This document shows positions 33,583 through 41,465 of a DNA stretch of 47,788 nucleotides, piece after piece (the stretch's first letter is position 1; each line of letters opens with the position of its first letter). Source of the DNA: JAPLKX01 sp035530195. GTDB lineage: Bacteria > Hydrogenedentota > Hydrogenedentia > Hydrogenedentales > SLHB01. The position numbers were made by a program, and so were the translations under genes. The stretch covers positions 1 to 47,788 of the forward strand of contig DATKVG010000102.1 of NCBI GenBank assembly GCA_035530195.1, given 5' to 3'. The notes under the pieces are model-generated. The model saw nothing but the letters and a program-made list of their open reading frames with translations. It made no database searches and was not told the DNA's origin.

Positions 33583-34896
33583 ATGACACTCAGTAGGCGA
33601 GGATTTCTGGCAAGTGCGGGTGCAGTGTTGGGCTTTCCGTATATTTCGGCGATAGCGGCGCCGGGGAAGCCGGGGGCAAACGACCGCCTTTCCCTGGCGC
33701 ATATCGGCATCGGGGGCATGGGGTCGAACCATCTGCAGCAGACATTGAAGTTCGAGCGCGATGGCGACGTCCACTTGGCCGCGCTATGCGACGTGGACGA
33801 GAAACGGCTCGCGGCAGCCGTAGGGAAATGCGGCCCCGGTGTAGACGCGTACCGCGACTACCGCTACATCCTCGAGCGCGACGACATCGACGCCGTCGTG
33901 ATCGCCACGCCCGACCACTGGCACGCCGTGCAGATGGTCCAGGCGTGCGAATCCGGCAAGCACGTCTACGTCGAGAAACCGACGTCGGTCACGATCAACG
34001 ACGGCAAGGCGATGGTAGCGGCGACGAAGAAATACAACCGGGTGGTCCAGGTGGGGTCGCAGGCGCGATCGGCCGAGCCCGCCCACCAAGCGTGCACGTA
34101 CATCCGCAACGGCATGCTCGGTAAGGTCCACAAGGCCACATGCTGGCACAAGCTCAATCCGACGGGCGGCACGGACCCGGATGGCGAGCCCCCGGCGCAA
34201 TTGGACTGGGACCTCTGGCTCGGCCCGCTGCGCTGGCGTCCCTACAACAAGGCCTACTGCCCCGGCGTGTTCCGGTGGGTCATGGAATCCGGCGGCGGCG
34301 TGATTCGGGATCGCGGCGCGCACGTGATGAGCATCATCCGCTGGTGCCTCGACGCCGACGAGCAGATGCCGGTTACCATTGAGGCCAAAGGCTATCCGCC
34401 CAACAAGGGGATTTGGGACTGCCCGCCGGAGATGGAGGTGGTCTACACGTTCAAAGACCCCGATTGGCAACTCATCTGGGCGCAGCCCGGTGACCGGCAG
34501 AGCAATTACCCCGACAAGAACGATGATTTCGGCATGGTATTCCACGGCGAGGACGATACGTTGGTGCTCGATCGCGACGGCACGCAGTACGACGCACCGG
34601 AAAAGGCCCGAAACTTCAAAGTGCCTGCCGGCGGTGTCGAAGTGTATCGCATGGACAAATATGCCGACTACAACATGAACCACAAGGCAGACTGGCTGCA
34701 GGCCATTCGAACTGGCGCAACGCCGTGTATGGACATCGAGAAAGGCCATCGGACCGCCACGATGTGCAACTTGGGCAACCTGTCCTATCTATTGGGACGC
34801 ACGCTGCGATGGGACGCCAACAAACAAGAGATCGTCGACGACCCCTATGCGAACCGCCTGCTCAGCAAGCCGCAGCGCCATCCGTATCATCTGTAG
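33583..34896 (+). CDS. Tat-exported Gfo/Idh/MocA-family oxidoreductase
   Basis: A 437-residue NAD(P)-dependent sugar dehydrogenase-type protein. The N-terminus is a Tat signal (SRRGFLASAGAVLGFPYIS). The nucleotide-binding glycine motif is AHIGIGGMGSNHL (about 39-51), followed by ALCDVDEKR, VVIATPDHWHAVQ and the conserved EKPTSVT. The C-terminal sheet domain includes GGGVIRDRGAHVMSI. These exported forms are frequent in PVC bacteria and act on sugars or cyclitols in the periplasm, with the cofactor folded in before export. Substrate unknown. It is followed after nine bases by a sugar-phosphate-isomerase-like gene, so the two probably work on one sugar. Confidence 0.92.
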   Translation: MTLSRRGFLASAGAVLGFPYISAIAAPGKPGANDRLSLAHIGIGGMGSNHLQQTLKFERDGDVHLAALCDVDEKRLAAAVGKCGPGVDAYRDYRYILERDDIDAVVIATPDHWHAVQMVQACESGKHVYVEKPTSVTINDGKAMVAATKKYNRVVQVGSQARSAEPAHQACTYIRNGMLGKVHKATCWHKLNPTGGTDPDGEPPAQLDWDLWLGPLRWRPYNKAYCPGVFRWVMESGGGVIRDRGAHVMSIIRWCLDADEQMPVTIEAKGYPPNKGIWDCPPEMEVVYTFKDPDWQLIWAQPGDRQSNYPDKNDDFGMVFHGEDDTLVLDRDGTQYDAPEKARNFKVPAGGVEVYRMDKYADYNMNHKADWLQAIRTGATPCMDIEKGHRTATMCNLGNLSYLLGRTLRWDANKQEIVDDPYANRLLSKPQRHPYHL

Positions 34897-34905
34897 GCGC
34901 GCGCC

Positions 34906-35754
34906 GTGAAGCCCGGGCTCAACCTCGAATTCGCCCGAACCGAACGCCTCGCGCCGGAACAAGCGATGGCGCGCGCGGCGGACGCCGGGTATCGCTGGGT
35001 CGAGCCCTACGTGTATTCCGCCATCGCGTTGCCGATCAACAGCCACCTGACCGTGCGCGCCGAGTCGCCCTATCACCACTTCGATGGAGGGCGGACCGAT
35101 CCCGCGGCGATCAACGCCGTGCGGGAAGGCCTCGGCCTGTCATTCTCAGCCATCGATGCCCACTGTACGCTGCTGTTGCCGCAGATCGGCGTGCCCTATC
35201 TCAAATCGGCGATCGATTTCGCGGCGGAAGTCGCTTGCCCCATTGTAATGTCCGACGAGGGTCCGGTTCCCGAAGAATGGATGACGCTCGAGCGCGGCTT
35301 CGACCTGATGCGTGTAAGTCTTGACGAGGTCGTCCGGCACGCCCATAGGCGGGGCGTGTTATATGCCATGGAATTGCACAATGCGCTGACGGCGCGCCCC
35401 GATTACCTGGTCAGGTTGCTTGATGCCTACGGTCCCGGCGACCTCGGCGTCAATTTCGATACCGGCAACGCGTTTCTTGCGGGCAACGACCCTGTCGGTT
35501 ACCTCCAGCAAGTTGCCGGCCGTGTCGTACATGTCCACATTAAAGACATCCCGGAATCGCAATTACACGAACGCGGCAAAGTCACCGGCACCCGCGTTGG
35601 CGTGGCGGCCGGCCAAGGCGTAATCGACCTGCCCGGGATCGTCGAGGCACTCCGGTCCGCAGGTTTCGACGGTGTGCTCTCAGTCGAGTGCGACACCCTC
35701 GCGCAAGCCCGATCGAGCTTGCCCTATCTTGAACGCTTGATCGGCTCCCGATGA
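34906..35754 (+). CDS. Sugar phosphate isomerase/epimerase-like TIM barrel
   Basis: A 282-residue xylose-isomerase-like barrel. Metal ligands of the family are visible: MELHNALT (Glu), VNFDTGNAF (Asp), HVHIKDIPE (His) and LSVECDT (Glu) in proper order. GTG 34906 is the start, nine bases after the oxidoreductase stop. The N-terminal KPGLNLEFARTERL fits the family strand 1. No signal peptide, so it is cytoplasmic, which contrasts with the Tat-exported neighbour. Function likely isomerisation of a sugar or cyclitol; the exact substrate is unknown. Confidence 0.88.
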   Translation: MKPGLNLEFARTERLAPEQAMARAADAGYRWVEPYVYSAIALPINSHLTVRAESPYHHFDGGRTDPAAINAVREGLGLSFSAIDAHCTLLLPQIGVPYLKSAIDFAAEVACPIVMSDEGPVPEEWMTLERGFDLMRVSLDEVVRHAHRRGVLYAMELHNALTARPDYLVRLLDAYGPGDLGVNFDTGNAFLAGNDPVGYLQQVAGRVVHVHIKDIPESQLHERGKVTGTRVGVAAGQGVIDLPGIVEALRSAGFDGVLSVECDTLAQARSSLPYLERLIGSR

Positions 35755-35947
35755 GCCCGTAAGGCCAGAAAAGTCGAACGACGTTCAAGTTCTTGTCCCC
35801 GCGCTGACCCGCTGGCTGGATACCCGGCTTCTCCCCTTTTAACTAGCCAGCCCGTGGTAAAAGTCGTCATGGTCTACACGCAGTCATTGGCTCACGACTT
35901 CCTGGGCTCGCGGGCGCCGCGGCTTCTAAAAGTCAGAAGGGAAAAGG

Positions 35948-36556
35948 TTAGTGGTGAGTCGCAGGGCGCAAGCAGCCAAGACGCACCAAGACTATCGCGA
36001 GAACCGCCCCCACCAGGTCGGAGACCAGATCAAGCGCCGTGTTGACGTATCCGCCCACGCCGGTCTCGGGTACCAGCACGGTCGCAATGAACTCGATGAT
36101 CTCGTTGAGCGCGCCTACGCCCAGCCCCGCCATGACCACCACGATCGAGAGCGCGGTCCAGCCCCGCAGATCCGCGCGGAGCAGCGGCCGCAGTAAGTGA
36201 TACATCACCAGGGTGGCCACGCCAAACCCGATGATGTGGACGAACTGGTCGTAGCGAAAAATGGGAACCGTGTCCGACAGAGGCACCAGCATTACGCCGT
36301 AAAGCACCCCGTCTCCAATCGGAATCCCCCCGCCGCACAGGTGCAGAATCGCCCATGCCACGAGGCCCCAGATAATGGGCAAAGGGTATCGCACGCGATC
36401 GTTGGTCAGCGCGATCACCACGAGGAAAAACACTATCACCGCCACGTACAGCAGAAACTCGTAGTTCCGGCGATATCCAAAATACACGCTGAAAGGCACC
36501 AGCACCGAAAACAGCACCGACAGCGGCGCCACGTGTCCGCGCTCCAGCTTAAGCAT
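35948..36556 (-). CDS. DUF2238 (YjdF-like) membrane protein
   Basis: A 202-residue protein with about six helices, including SVLFSVLVPFSVYFGYRRNY, FLLYVAVIVFFLVVIALTND, LPIIWGLVAWAILHLCGGG, and QFVHIIGFGVATLVMYHLL. The polar H-L-C-G-G-G and the later GALNEIIEFIATVLVP with N-T-A-L-D-L-V-x-D-L match the YjdF/DUF2238 family, whose role is unknown. Convergent with the isomerase gene; 193 bases of spacer between them show only a loose GCTGGCT/AGCCAGC stem. Confidence 0.8.
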   Translation of the reverse strand: MLKLERGHVAPLSVLFSVLVPFSVYFGYRRNYEFLLYVAVIVFFLVVIALTNDRVRYPLPIIWGLVAWAILHLCGGGIPIGDGVLYGVMLVPLSDTVPIFRYDQFVHIIGFGVATLVMYHLLRPLLRADLRGWTALSIVVVMAGLGVGALNEIIEFIATVLVPETGVGGYVNTALDLVSDLVGAVLAIVLVRLGCLRPATHH

Positions 36557-36719
36557 GAGTTCCTACCCTCCTTTGCCGAATGCCGAGCATCTTGCCACAC
36601 CCCTCCCCGCCCATCAAGCCGGCCACTCGCGCCCAACGGAGGCAGATTCCGCACAGAAATGTTCAGCCGGTGACGGGCGGCATCCTACGACAAAGCCAAA
36701 CCCGGAAACACGCCCCAAC

Positions 36720-36805
36720 TTCTGGTGCGGGCCTCTCGCCTGCACGTCTCCGGTGACAATATCCTTGCCCTCATCCGCCGCCACCCCCGCTACAACATAA
36801 AATAG
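36720..36805 (+). pseudogene. 3' relic of the radical SAM gene with REP-like palindrome
   Basis: From 36725 the frame reads VRASRLHVSGDNILALIRRH then a changed ending. This matches the C-terminal VAQASRLHVSEDEILALVRR of the intact protein at 17359-18297. The palindrome itself is 36720-36745 (24 of 26 bases match the other copies). Both the relic and the intact gene carry the palindrome at the same place, so the insertion predates the copying. Confidence 0.65.
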
Positions 36806-36846
36806 AGCACTTTTTGTTCCGCTAAGGTAAAATGGGTGTAGGGCAT
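36790..36846 (-). pseudogene. Possible IS30-like transposase start, truncated
   Basis: ATG at 36846 with GGAGG seven bases upstream gives MPYTHFTLAEQKVLYFML and then a stop. The opening resembles the M-x-Y-T-H-L-T-x-E-E-R start of IS30 transposases. Only 18 residues survive. Confidence 0.3.
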
Positions 36847-36987
36847 TGCGTGTCCTCCGTTCGGTCTTTGGTTGTTTCCAAACGCTTTGTACCGAACAGA
36901 CCGCGCAATGTCCTTTTCCATTAGCCGAGGGAAAGGCCGTCCCGGAGAACCCGCGGGGAAATAGGGGAGAATAGGGGACAGCGGACC

Positions 36988-37137
36988 TGGTGAAAAAGTC
37001 ATCTTGCACCATAAAATCTACGTGGCTTCCACCAAAATCTGGCAAAAAACTGGGACTGACTCGATTTCGGCTGTTTGAAATCGTGTCTGTCCCTGCTTTT
37101 CGCGGCCCTTCAATAGAGTTGCCTGGCTTTTTCACCA
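36988..37137. repeat. 150-bp element with inverted ends and an internal 17-bp hairpin
   Basis: TGGTGAAAAAG (36988-36998) and CTTTTTCACCA (37127-37137) are exact inverted ends. Between them, GGGACTGACTCGATTTC (37052-37068) pairs with 37077-37093 at 15 of 17 bases around an eight-base loop. Nothing coding is inside. It looks like a small mobile or REP-type unit. Confidence 0.6.
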
Positions 37138-37150
37138 ACTCCACAGCCAC

Positions 37151-39439
37151 CTATTCTCTTGACTTTTCTCCCCCCAAGGGTGCTGGAAAGTTGTGACGCG
37201 CCCACGCCCGCGTGATGCCCAACAACACATCGGGAGTAGGCCCGTCCCACCCCTGCAACACCCCCTGCCACCGCCCACTCGCATCCCGCCACAACGCCAC
37301 ATCCACACGCGCCGGCAGTTCAATCTCCATACGCCCCGCCTTGAAACGCTTCAGCCCGCCCGCCGCCATCGCCGCAACCTGTCCCGTCCTGTCCAGCCGC
37401 ACCGCCGCCACACCCACCGCATCAAACTTCACCTCATGCCCATTCAGGCTCACCGTTGCCCGGATCGGATCCCCCATCACATCATCCTTGCCTGACGCCA
37501 GAATCAGCGTACCGTCCAGCAGCCGGCACCGGCCGCTCGGCTCCGGCATCACCGATTGCGTAAATCCCGCCACACCCCTCCGCGTACCCAGCGTCTGCGC
37601 TTCCACCCCCGACGCCCTCAGGTGCGCAATAATATCCCGCGCGCAATCGGCCGCACTCCCGTTGATCATCGCCGTCGGCAGGGCCGCAGACCCATCAAAC
37701 TCCTCGCCCTCAAAATCGCGCGTCCATTCCCCGACCCGGTACAACCGCGTCGGACCTCCCGCCGCCTTCCTGAAAAACTCCGCCACAGCCGGCCGTTCCC
37801 ACTGCGGGTGGTACAACACCGCCGCTTTGTAACGCTGCGGCCCATATCGCACGCTGCCATCGCGGGCGATCGTCAACGCCCCGCTCGATATCTCGCTGCT
37901 CGGAATCAAATCGGCGTAGTAGCCTTCCGCCCACATCGCATCCGTGACCTCGAGCCCAACGTCCGCAAACCCTGACCCCGTCCAGTTCAACGCCGACGGA
38001 TGACCAAAGATCACCGCAACCGGGCAATCCACCGGCGCCGTCGAAATCAGGTTCAGCAGGCGCACCCGGCAATCCGCTCGAAGCAAATCGCCCCCCAGCA
38101 GCGACGTCGCACGGTCCACCGCATCGTTCGGATACAGCGGATGAAAATTCATCCGGCCCCCGCCCAGCGCGTGGCGCCAAAGATCTTCTTCATAAGCCTT
38201 GATGTCCCCGTCGTAATACATGTTGTACCAGAGAGGCGACCGCCACTTTTTCGACAGCGCCGTCCGCGCGCAAAACGGCGTCGACTCGTCGGTCTGCGCC
38301 AAATCCCGCCGCACCCCCCACCAGTCCAACCCGTTCTTGAACGCCTCCTCCGGCGTCGGAAACGGAAACCACGTCGGGTGTGTCCCGCTCATCACCTGCG
38401 GACCAAACACCTCCTTGATGCCCGCATAAAAAGAATTCTCGACCTCCGCGTTCCGCTCACGGTTCATCTCCATGTAGTGATTGATCGCCCCCGCACGCTC
38501 ACCCACCCGCCCGCGCTCCCCCACAACCATCAGCAACACGTCCCGCGCCAGGTCACGCCCCGGCCGCCGCCGCTTGTACGCCCTCGCCATCCAATCCGAA
38601 TACCACACGTCATCCGCCCGCGGCTTGAACCGACCCGGAAAACCCCACTCATCCTTACACGCCCCCGCCAACCCCACGTCCCTGTACTGTTCGAGAATCC
38701 CCCGCTCAAACCCGATCAAGTGCGGCGCATATACGTCCGGTGTAAACAACGTAAATGCCGCCAGCACAAACACCGTCCGACCCTCATCCCCCGGACCGCA
38801 CGGGATCGCAACCGCCACGCCGTCTTTGTCCGCCTGCTCCACACGACACCGGCCCGTGATGTCCTCCACCGAGTCCGGCTCAATCCCCGCCGGCCCCGCC
38901 ACACCCGAATAGACCCGCAGCACCCGCCCACCAATCGAGTCATAACCCCGCGCCCGGTGCGTGTAATGATCGCCCAGGTTCAAAGGTTCCACCCCCACCG
39001 TCACTTCGCCCAACCCCAACATCTCCACCTCACGCACCCGCACAATCTCCTGCATCTCCCCCGGATACTTGTCCATAAACGCCTGCCGAGCCAGACGCAC
39101 ATCCAGATCCATCACCATCGACATCCCCTTCTCCCGCGCGTACGCCGCCGCAGCTTTAATCTGATCGTGTACCGCAGGGTCCGTCACTTCCACCGGATAA
39201 CGGATGCTCGTCGTCAACAGATCAAAATCCGTGTGCGACGCGTGCACGTCCAAGAAACGCTTGTAACCCTCCGGCCCAAACTCCTCCTCCGACCAGAACC
39301 AGCAACCGATCCCCGGCCACGACGCCTGCACCGCGTTCTCCTCCTGACCCGCCAACGCCACACGCAGCGAACCATCCAAAACCGCCACTCCGCGCGCCTC
39401 TGAAACCAGCTCACTGAAAAACAAGACCGCCGCGATCAT
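37151..39439 (-). CDS. Large orphan glycoside-hydrolase-like protein
   Basis: A 762-residue protein I cannot place with certainty. ATG 39439 is chosen behind GGAGGGG; the frame stays open upstream across the promoter region, which is an artefact. A weak hydrophobic start (MIAAVLFFSELVSEARG) may be a signal. The centre has features of sugar-active TIM barrels: MSMVMDLDVRLARQAFMDKY, HPTWFPFPTPEEAFKNGLDW, WYNMYYDGDIKAYEEDLW and GGGRMNFHPLYPNDA. A later part (DCPVAVIFGHPSALNWTG, AEGYYADLIPSSEISSGAL) recalls the amidotransferase-like middle domain of GH42-type enzymes, and the end is beta-rich. Likely role: glycosidase or related surface-sugar enzyme. Synonymous codons are strongly GC-biased. Confidence 0.6.
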   Translation of the reverse strand: MIAAVLFFSELVSEARGVAVLDGSLRVALAGQEENAVQASWPGIGCWFWSEEEFGPEGYKRFLDVHASHTDFDLLTTSIRYPVEVTDPAVHDQIKAAAAYAREKGMSMVMDLDVRLARQAFMDKYPGEMQEIVRVREVEMLGLGEVTVGVEPLNLGDHYTHRARGYDSIGGRVLRVYSGVAGPAGIEPDSVEDITGRCRVEQADKDGVAVAIPCGPGDEGRTVFVLAAFTLFTPDVYAPHLIGFERGILEQYRDVGLAGACKDEWGFPGRFKPRADDVWYSDWMARAYKRRRPGRDLARDVLLMVVGERGRVGERAGAINHYMEMNRERNAEVENSFYAGIKEVFGPQVMSGTHPTWFPFPTPEEAFKNGLDWWGVRRDLAQTDESTPFCARTALSKKWRSPLWYNMYYDGDIKAYEEDLWRHALGGGRMNFHPLYPNDAVDRATSLLGGDLLRADCRVRLLNLISTAPVDCPVAVIFGHPSALNWTGSGFADVGLEVTDAMWAEGYYADLIPSSEISSGALTIARDGSVRYGPQRYKAAVLYHPQWERPAVAEFFRKAAGGPTRLYRVGEWTRDFEGEEFDGSAALPTAMINGSAADCARDIIAHLRASGVEAQTLGTRRGVAGFTQSVMPEPSGRCRLLDGTLILASGKDDVMGDPIRATVSLNGHEVKFDAVGVAAVRLDRTGQVAAMAAGGLKRFKAGRMEIELPARVDVALWRDASGRWQGVLQGWDGPTPDVLLGITRAWARHNFPAPLGGEKSRE

Positions 39440-39569
39440 TGTTTCCCCTCCATGCCACGAAGTGTGCAAAATCACCATGGCCCGCTGCAACTCGCCCCAC
39501 TGAATTCCGCAGCGTCCACCATCTCCACTCTGTCCATTCCACCCCCCAAAAAAAACTTGCCACAACATC

Positions 39570-39598
39570 TTGACGTGAGGGGGCCGACCGTGTACAAT
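39570..39598 (+). promoter_or_regulatory. Strong sigma-70-type promoter
   Basis: TTGACG at 39570-39575, a 17-base spacer, TACAAT at 39593-39598. The same two hexamers with the same spacing occur before the MarR-GNAT gene at 46339-46367. Expected start of RNA is about 39605. Confidence 0.75.
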
Positions 39599-39610
39599 AT
39601 CTAGTGTAAC

Positions 39611-39626
39611 CTCGGGGGGACCCGAG
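39611..39626 (+). promoter_or_regulatory. Small hairpin in the 5' leader
   Basis: CTCGGG, loop GGGA, CCCGAG. It would form near the 5' end of the transcript, 27 bases before the start codon of the lysine-rich peptide, and may stabilise the mRNA. Confidence 0.5.
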
Positions 39627-39653
39627 AAACTTAAAATAAGGAGGAGAAACGCA

Positions 39654-39773
39654 ATGCCAGTAAAGAAGAAAGCAGCGCCCAAGAAGAAAGCAGCGCCCAA
39701 GAAAAAAGCAGCGCCCAAGAAGAAAGCCGCCGCGAAGAAAAAGGTTGTGAAGAAGGCGGCGAAAAAGCGCTAA
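39654..39773 (+). CDS. Lysine/alanine-rich histone-H1-like micro-protein
   Basis: A 39-residue peptide composed almost only of K, A, P, V and R: MPVKKKAAPKKKAAPKKK, continuing in the same pattern, then VVKKAAKKR. Four near-identical 18-base units (39663-39734) encode K-K-K-A-A-P. AAGGAGG lies eight bases upstream of the ATG. Such tails occur in bacterial histone-H1-like proteins (Hc1-type, chlamydiae and others), where they bind DNA without sequence preference. Here the tail is a free-standing gene with its own promoter (39570) and terminator (39827), so it is probably expressed as is. A DNA-compacting or RNA/ribosome-binding role is inference. Confidence 0.75.
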   Translation: MPVKKKAAPKKKAAPKKKAAPKKKAAAKKKVVKKAAKKR

Positions 39774-39809
39774 GTAGTATTGCGCGAGTTTTAGCAGGGC
39801 CGGTGTTGT

Positions 39810-41315
39810 TTACCGGCAAGATTGCGCCGGACGCGAAGCAGTTTCCGCGTCCGGTGCTCTTTTTCTCCCCGCGATGAGGCCGAGGAAGGCGACGAGGAAC
39901 GGGTCGATCTCGAACCGGTACCGGTTGGTTTCAGCGAGTTCGACGATGATGCTGAGGCCGGTGACGTAGATGACGGTGAAGGCCATGAACAGCAGTGCGG
40001 CCCGCTGGGCGGCCGTGTGGCGGCGCGACCACACCCCAAGCCACGCGCCGTACGCCATCAGCAGCGGCATGCCGATCAGCAGCGTGAGGTAGGGGACGTG
40101 ACGGGACGCTCCGAGTTGGGGGATCAGTCGGCTTACGGGGATGTTGATCTTGAGAGTGAGGACGTCGTAGGCGCGCACCAGCCATTGAAGCCGCGGCACG
40201 GTGAGCGGCATCGGCGAGAAATACGTGAGCCCGGCCCACGCGGTGGTGCACAAAAACAATTTCGGCCGCACCCGGATCACGTAGAGGGCGTCCTCGAGGT
40301 AGATGTCGGACACGGCGATCTGGGAGAGGTGGTTGTAGTTGACCTCGCCGGTGGATTTGGTGGTCTGGCGCAGCACCGGGATGTTTTCGTAACCGGCGAT
40401 ATTGCGTATCTCCGGGGGGTAATACTCGATTGCGTAGAACCGCTCGACCAGCGACACCTTCGAGATCTTCCCTTCATTTGCCAGGCGCACGCGTTCTTCC
40501 CACGGCAGGTTGCCGACCGTTTTGATCCACGGGCTTTTCCCGAGAAACGAAAACACCGAAAACTTGTCGAAAAGCACGTAATTCTTCGCGTAAAACGAAA
40601 ACAGAATCACCCCGGGTATCAGCGCCATCCACAAAACCTGCCTGCGGTTTCCTCGCATCACGGCGGCGACTGCGCACGCCATCAACACGTAATACGCCAA
40701 GTGGTACATCGACCGGATTCCGCACAGCAGAAACAGGCTGATGAAAAACCCCCAGCCGTACACCGCGCGCCGAGTCCGCACGTAGATCTCGAGTAACAGC
40801 GCGGCGATCACGAGAAGCGTCGCGCATTGGAGCGTATAGATCAGGACGTGCTCGAACACAAGGAACGTCGGGCTTAGCACAAACAGCGTCGACGTCAGGA
40901 GCGCGACGCTTTTCCGGACCCCGAGCCGCGTCTGCAACAGCGTCACGAGGAGGTACAGGGCCAGCCCGTTGATCAGAAAGAGGGCGTGAAACACCGGCGC
41001 CGCGTGGCCCGGGAAAAGTTTTAGGATCACGCCAAGCGCGAGGTTGTACAGCGGCGGCTGGACGTGGAGGTAAAATACGCTCTCGATCAGGCGCGTCCGC
41101 AGCAGCACCGGGTCGGCGTAGTGGGCGAACATCCCCAGAGGCGCCATGTCGAACCGCAGCCCAAGCGAATTCACCAGGGCGTGAAACACAATGAACAGCC
41201 CCGCCTGGAAACCCAACAGCCACTTCCAGCGAGCCGCGTCAATAAATCGGAGCAACCGCCGCATGAAGAGCAAGGTATCCGATTTCGGGCCACGACGCAA
41301 ACCGGATGAGACCAT
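39810..41315 (-). CDS. Multi-pass membrane glycosyltransferase-like protein (PMT/ArnT-type)
   Basis: A 501-residue integral membrane protein with about ten helices, for example WLLGFQAGLFIVFHALVNSL, VLIYTLQCATLLVIAALLLE, AYYVLMACAVAAVMRG and LTLLIGMPLLMAYGAWLG. The loop after the first helix has DMAPLGMFAHYADPVLL and HVQPPLYNLALGVILKLF, matching the acidic-plus-Q-P-P-L-Y arrangement of polyprenyl-phosphate-sugar-using GT-C enzymes (GT39/GT83). It would transfer a sugar on the periplasmic side. No ribosome-binding site marks the start; the ATG 17 codons later (41264) is equally possible. The gene ends against the terminator of the lysine-rich peptide. Confidence 0.72.
   Translation of the reverse strand: MVSSGLRRGPKSDTLLFMRRLLRFIDAARWKWLLGFQAGLFIVFHALVNSLGLRFDMAPLGMFAHYADPVLLRTRLIESVFYLHVQPPLYNLALGVILKLFPGHAAPVFHALFLINGLALYLLVTLLQTRLGVRKSVALLTSTLFVLSPTFLVFEHVLIYTLQCATLLVIAALLLEIYVRTRRAVYGWGFFISLFLLCGIRSMYHLAYYVLMACAVAAVMRGNRRQVLWMALIPGVILFSFYAKNYVLFDKFSVFSFLGKSPWIKTVGNLPWEERVRLANEGKISKVSLVERFYAIEYYPPEIRNIAGYENIPVLRQTTKSTGEVNYNHLSQIAVSDIYLEDALYVIRVRPKLFLCTTAWAGLTYFSPMPLTVPRLQWLVRAYDVLTLKINIPVSRLIPQLGASRHVPYLTLLIGMPLLMAYGAWLGVWSRRHTAAQRAALLFMAFTVIYVTGLSIIVELAETNRYRFEIDPFLVAFLGLIAGRKRAPDAETASRPAQSCR
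39827..39864 (+). terminator. Rho-independent terminator of the lysine-rich peptide gene
   Basis: CCGGACGCG (39827-39835) pairs exactly with CGCGTCCGG (39846-39854) around a ten-base loop, followed by TGCTC and TTTTT at 39860-39864. It lies inside the 3' end of the convergent glycosyltransferase gene, so both genes share the bases. Confidence 0.7.
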
Positions 41316-41376
41316 CGGGCCGTTGGCTGCGAGGTAGGCGGAACTGGTTCGAGTTGAGGCGCATGCGCATGTTGTT

Positions 41377-41444
41377 AGAATCTTTGTTCACGACATCTGC
41401 GCACGGCGCGTAGATATTGAGTCAAGGTCGCGAACAAAGATTCT
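41377..41444. repeat. Inverted repeat with 18-base arms
   Basis: AGAATCTTTGTTCACGAC (41377-41394) and GTCGCGAACAAAGATTCT (41427-41444) pair at 17 of 18 positions around a 32-base loop. It lies 22 bases after the stop of the symporter gene (minus strand) and upstream of the glycosyltransferase start. It could end the symporter operon, but no T run follows on either strand. Confidence 0.6.
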
Positions 41445-41465
41445 GAATGCGACTTCTTAGTCGCC

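Larger units (their letters stand above)
39440..39653. other. Divergent intergenic region
   Basis: Holds the leader of the minus-strand orphan gene and the plus-strand promoter and untranslated leader of the lysine-rich peptide, listed separately. Confidence 0.5.

Noticed and set aside
38000..39403. Plus-strand open frame of 467 codons
   Set aside because: Arginine/proline/histidine-rich shadow of the orphan hydrolase gene, caused by its GC-rich third positions.
39440..39718. N-terminal extension of the orphan hydrolase with F-F-L-G-A-A repeats
   Set aside because: It is antisense to the lysine-rich peptide gene and its promoter. A good ribosome-binding site marks ATG 39439.
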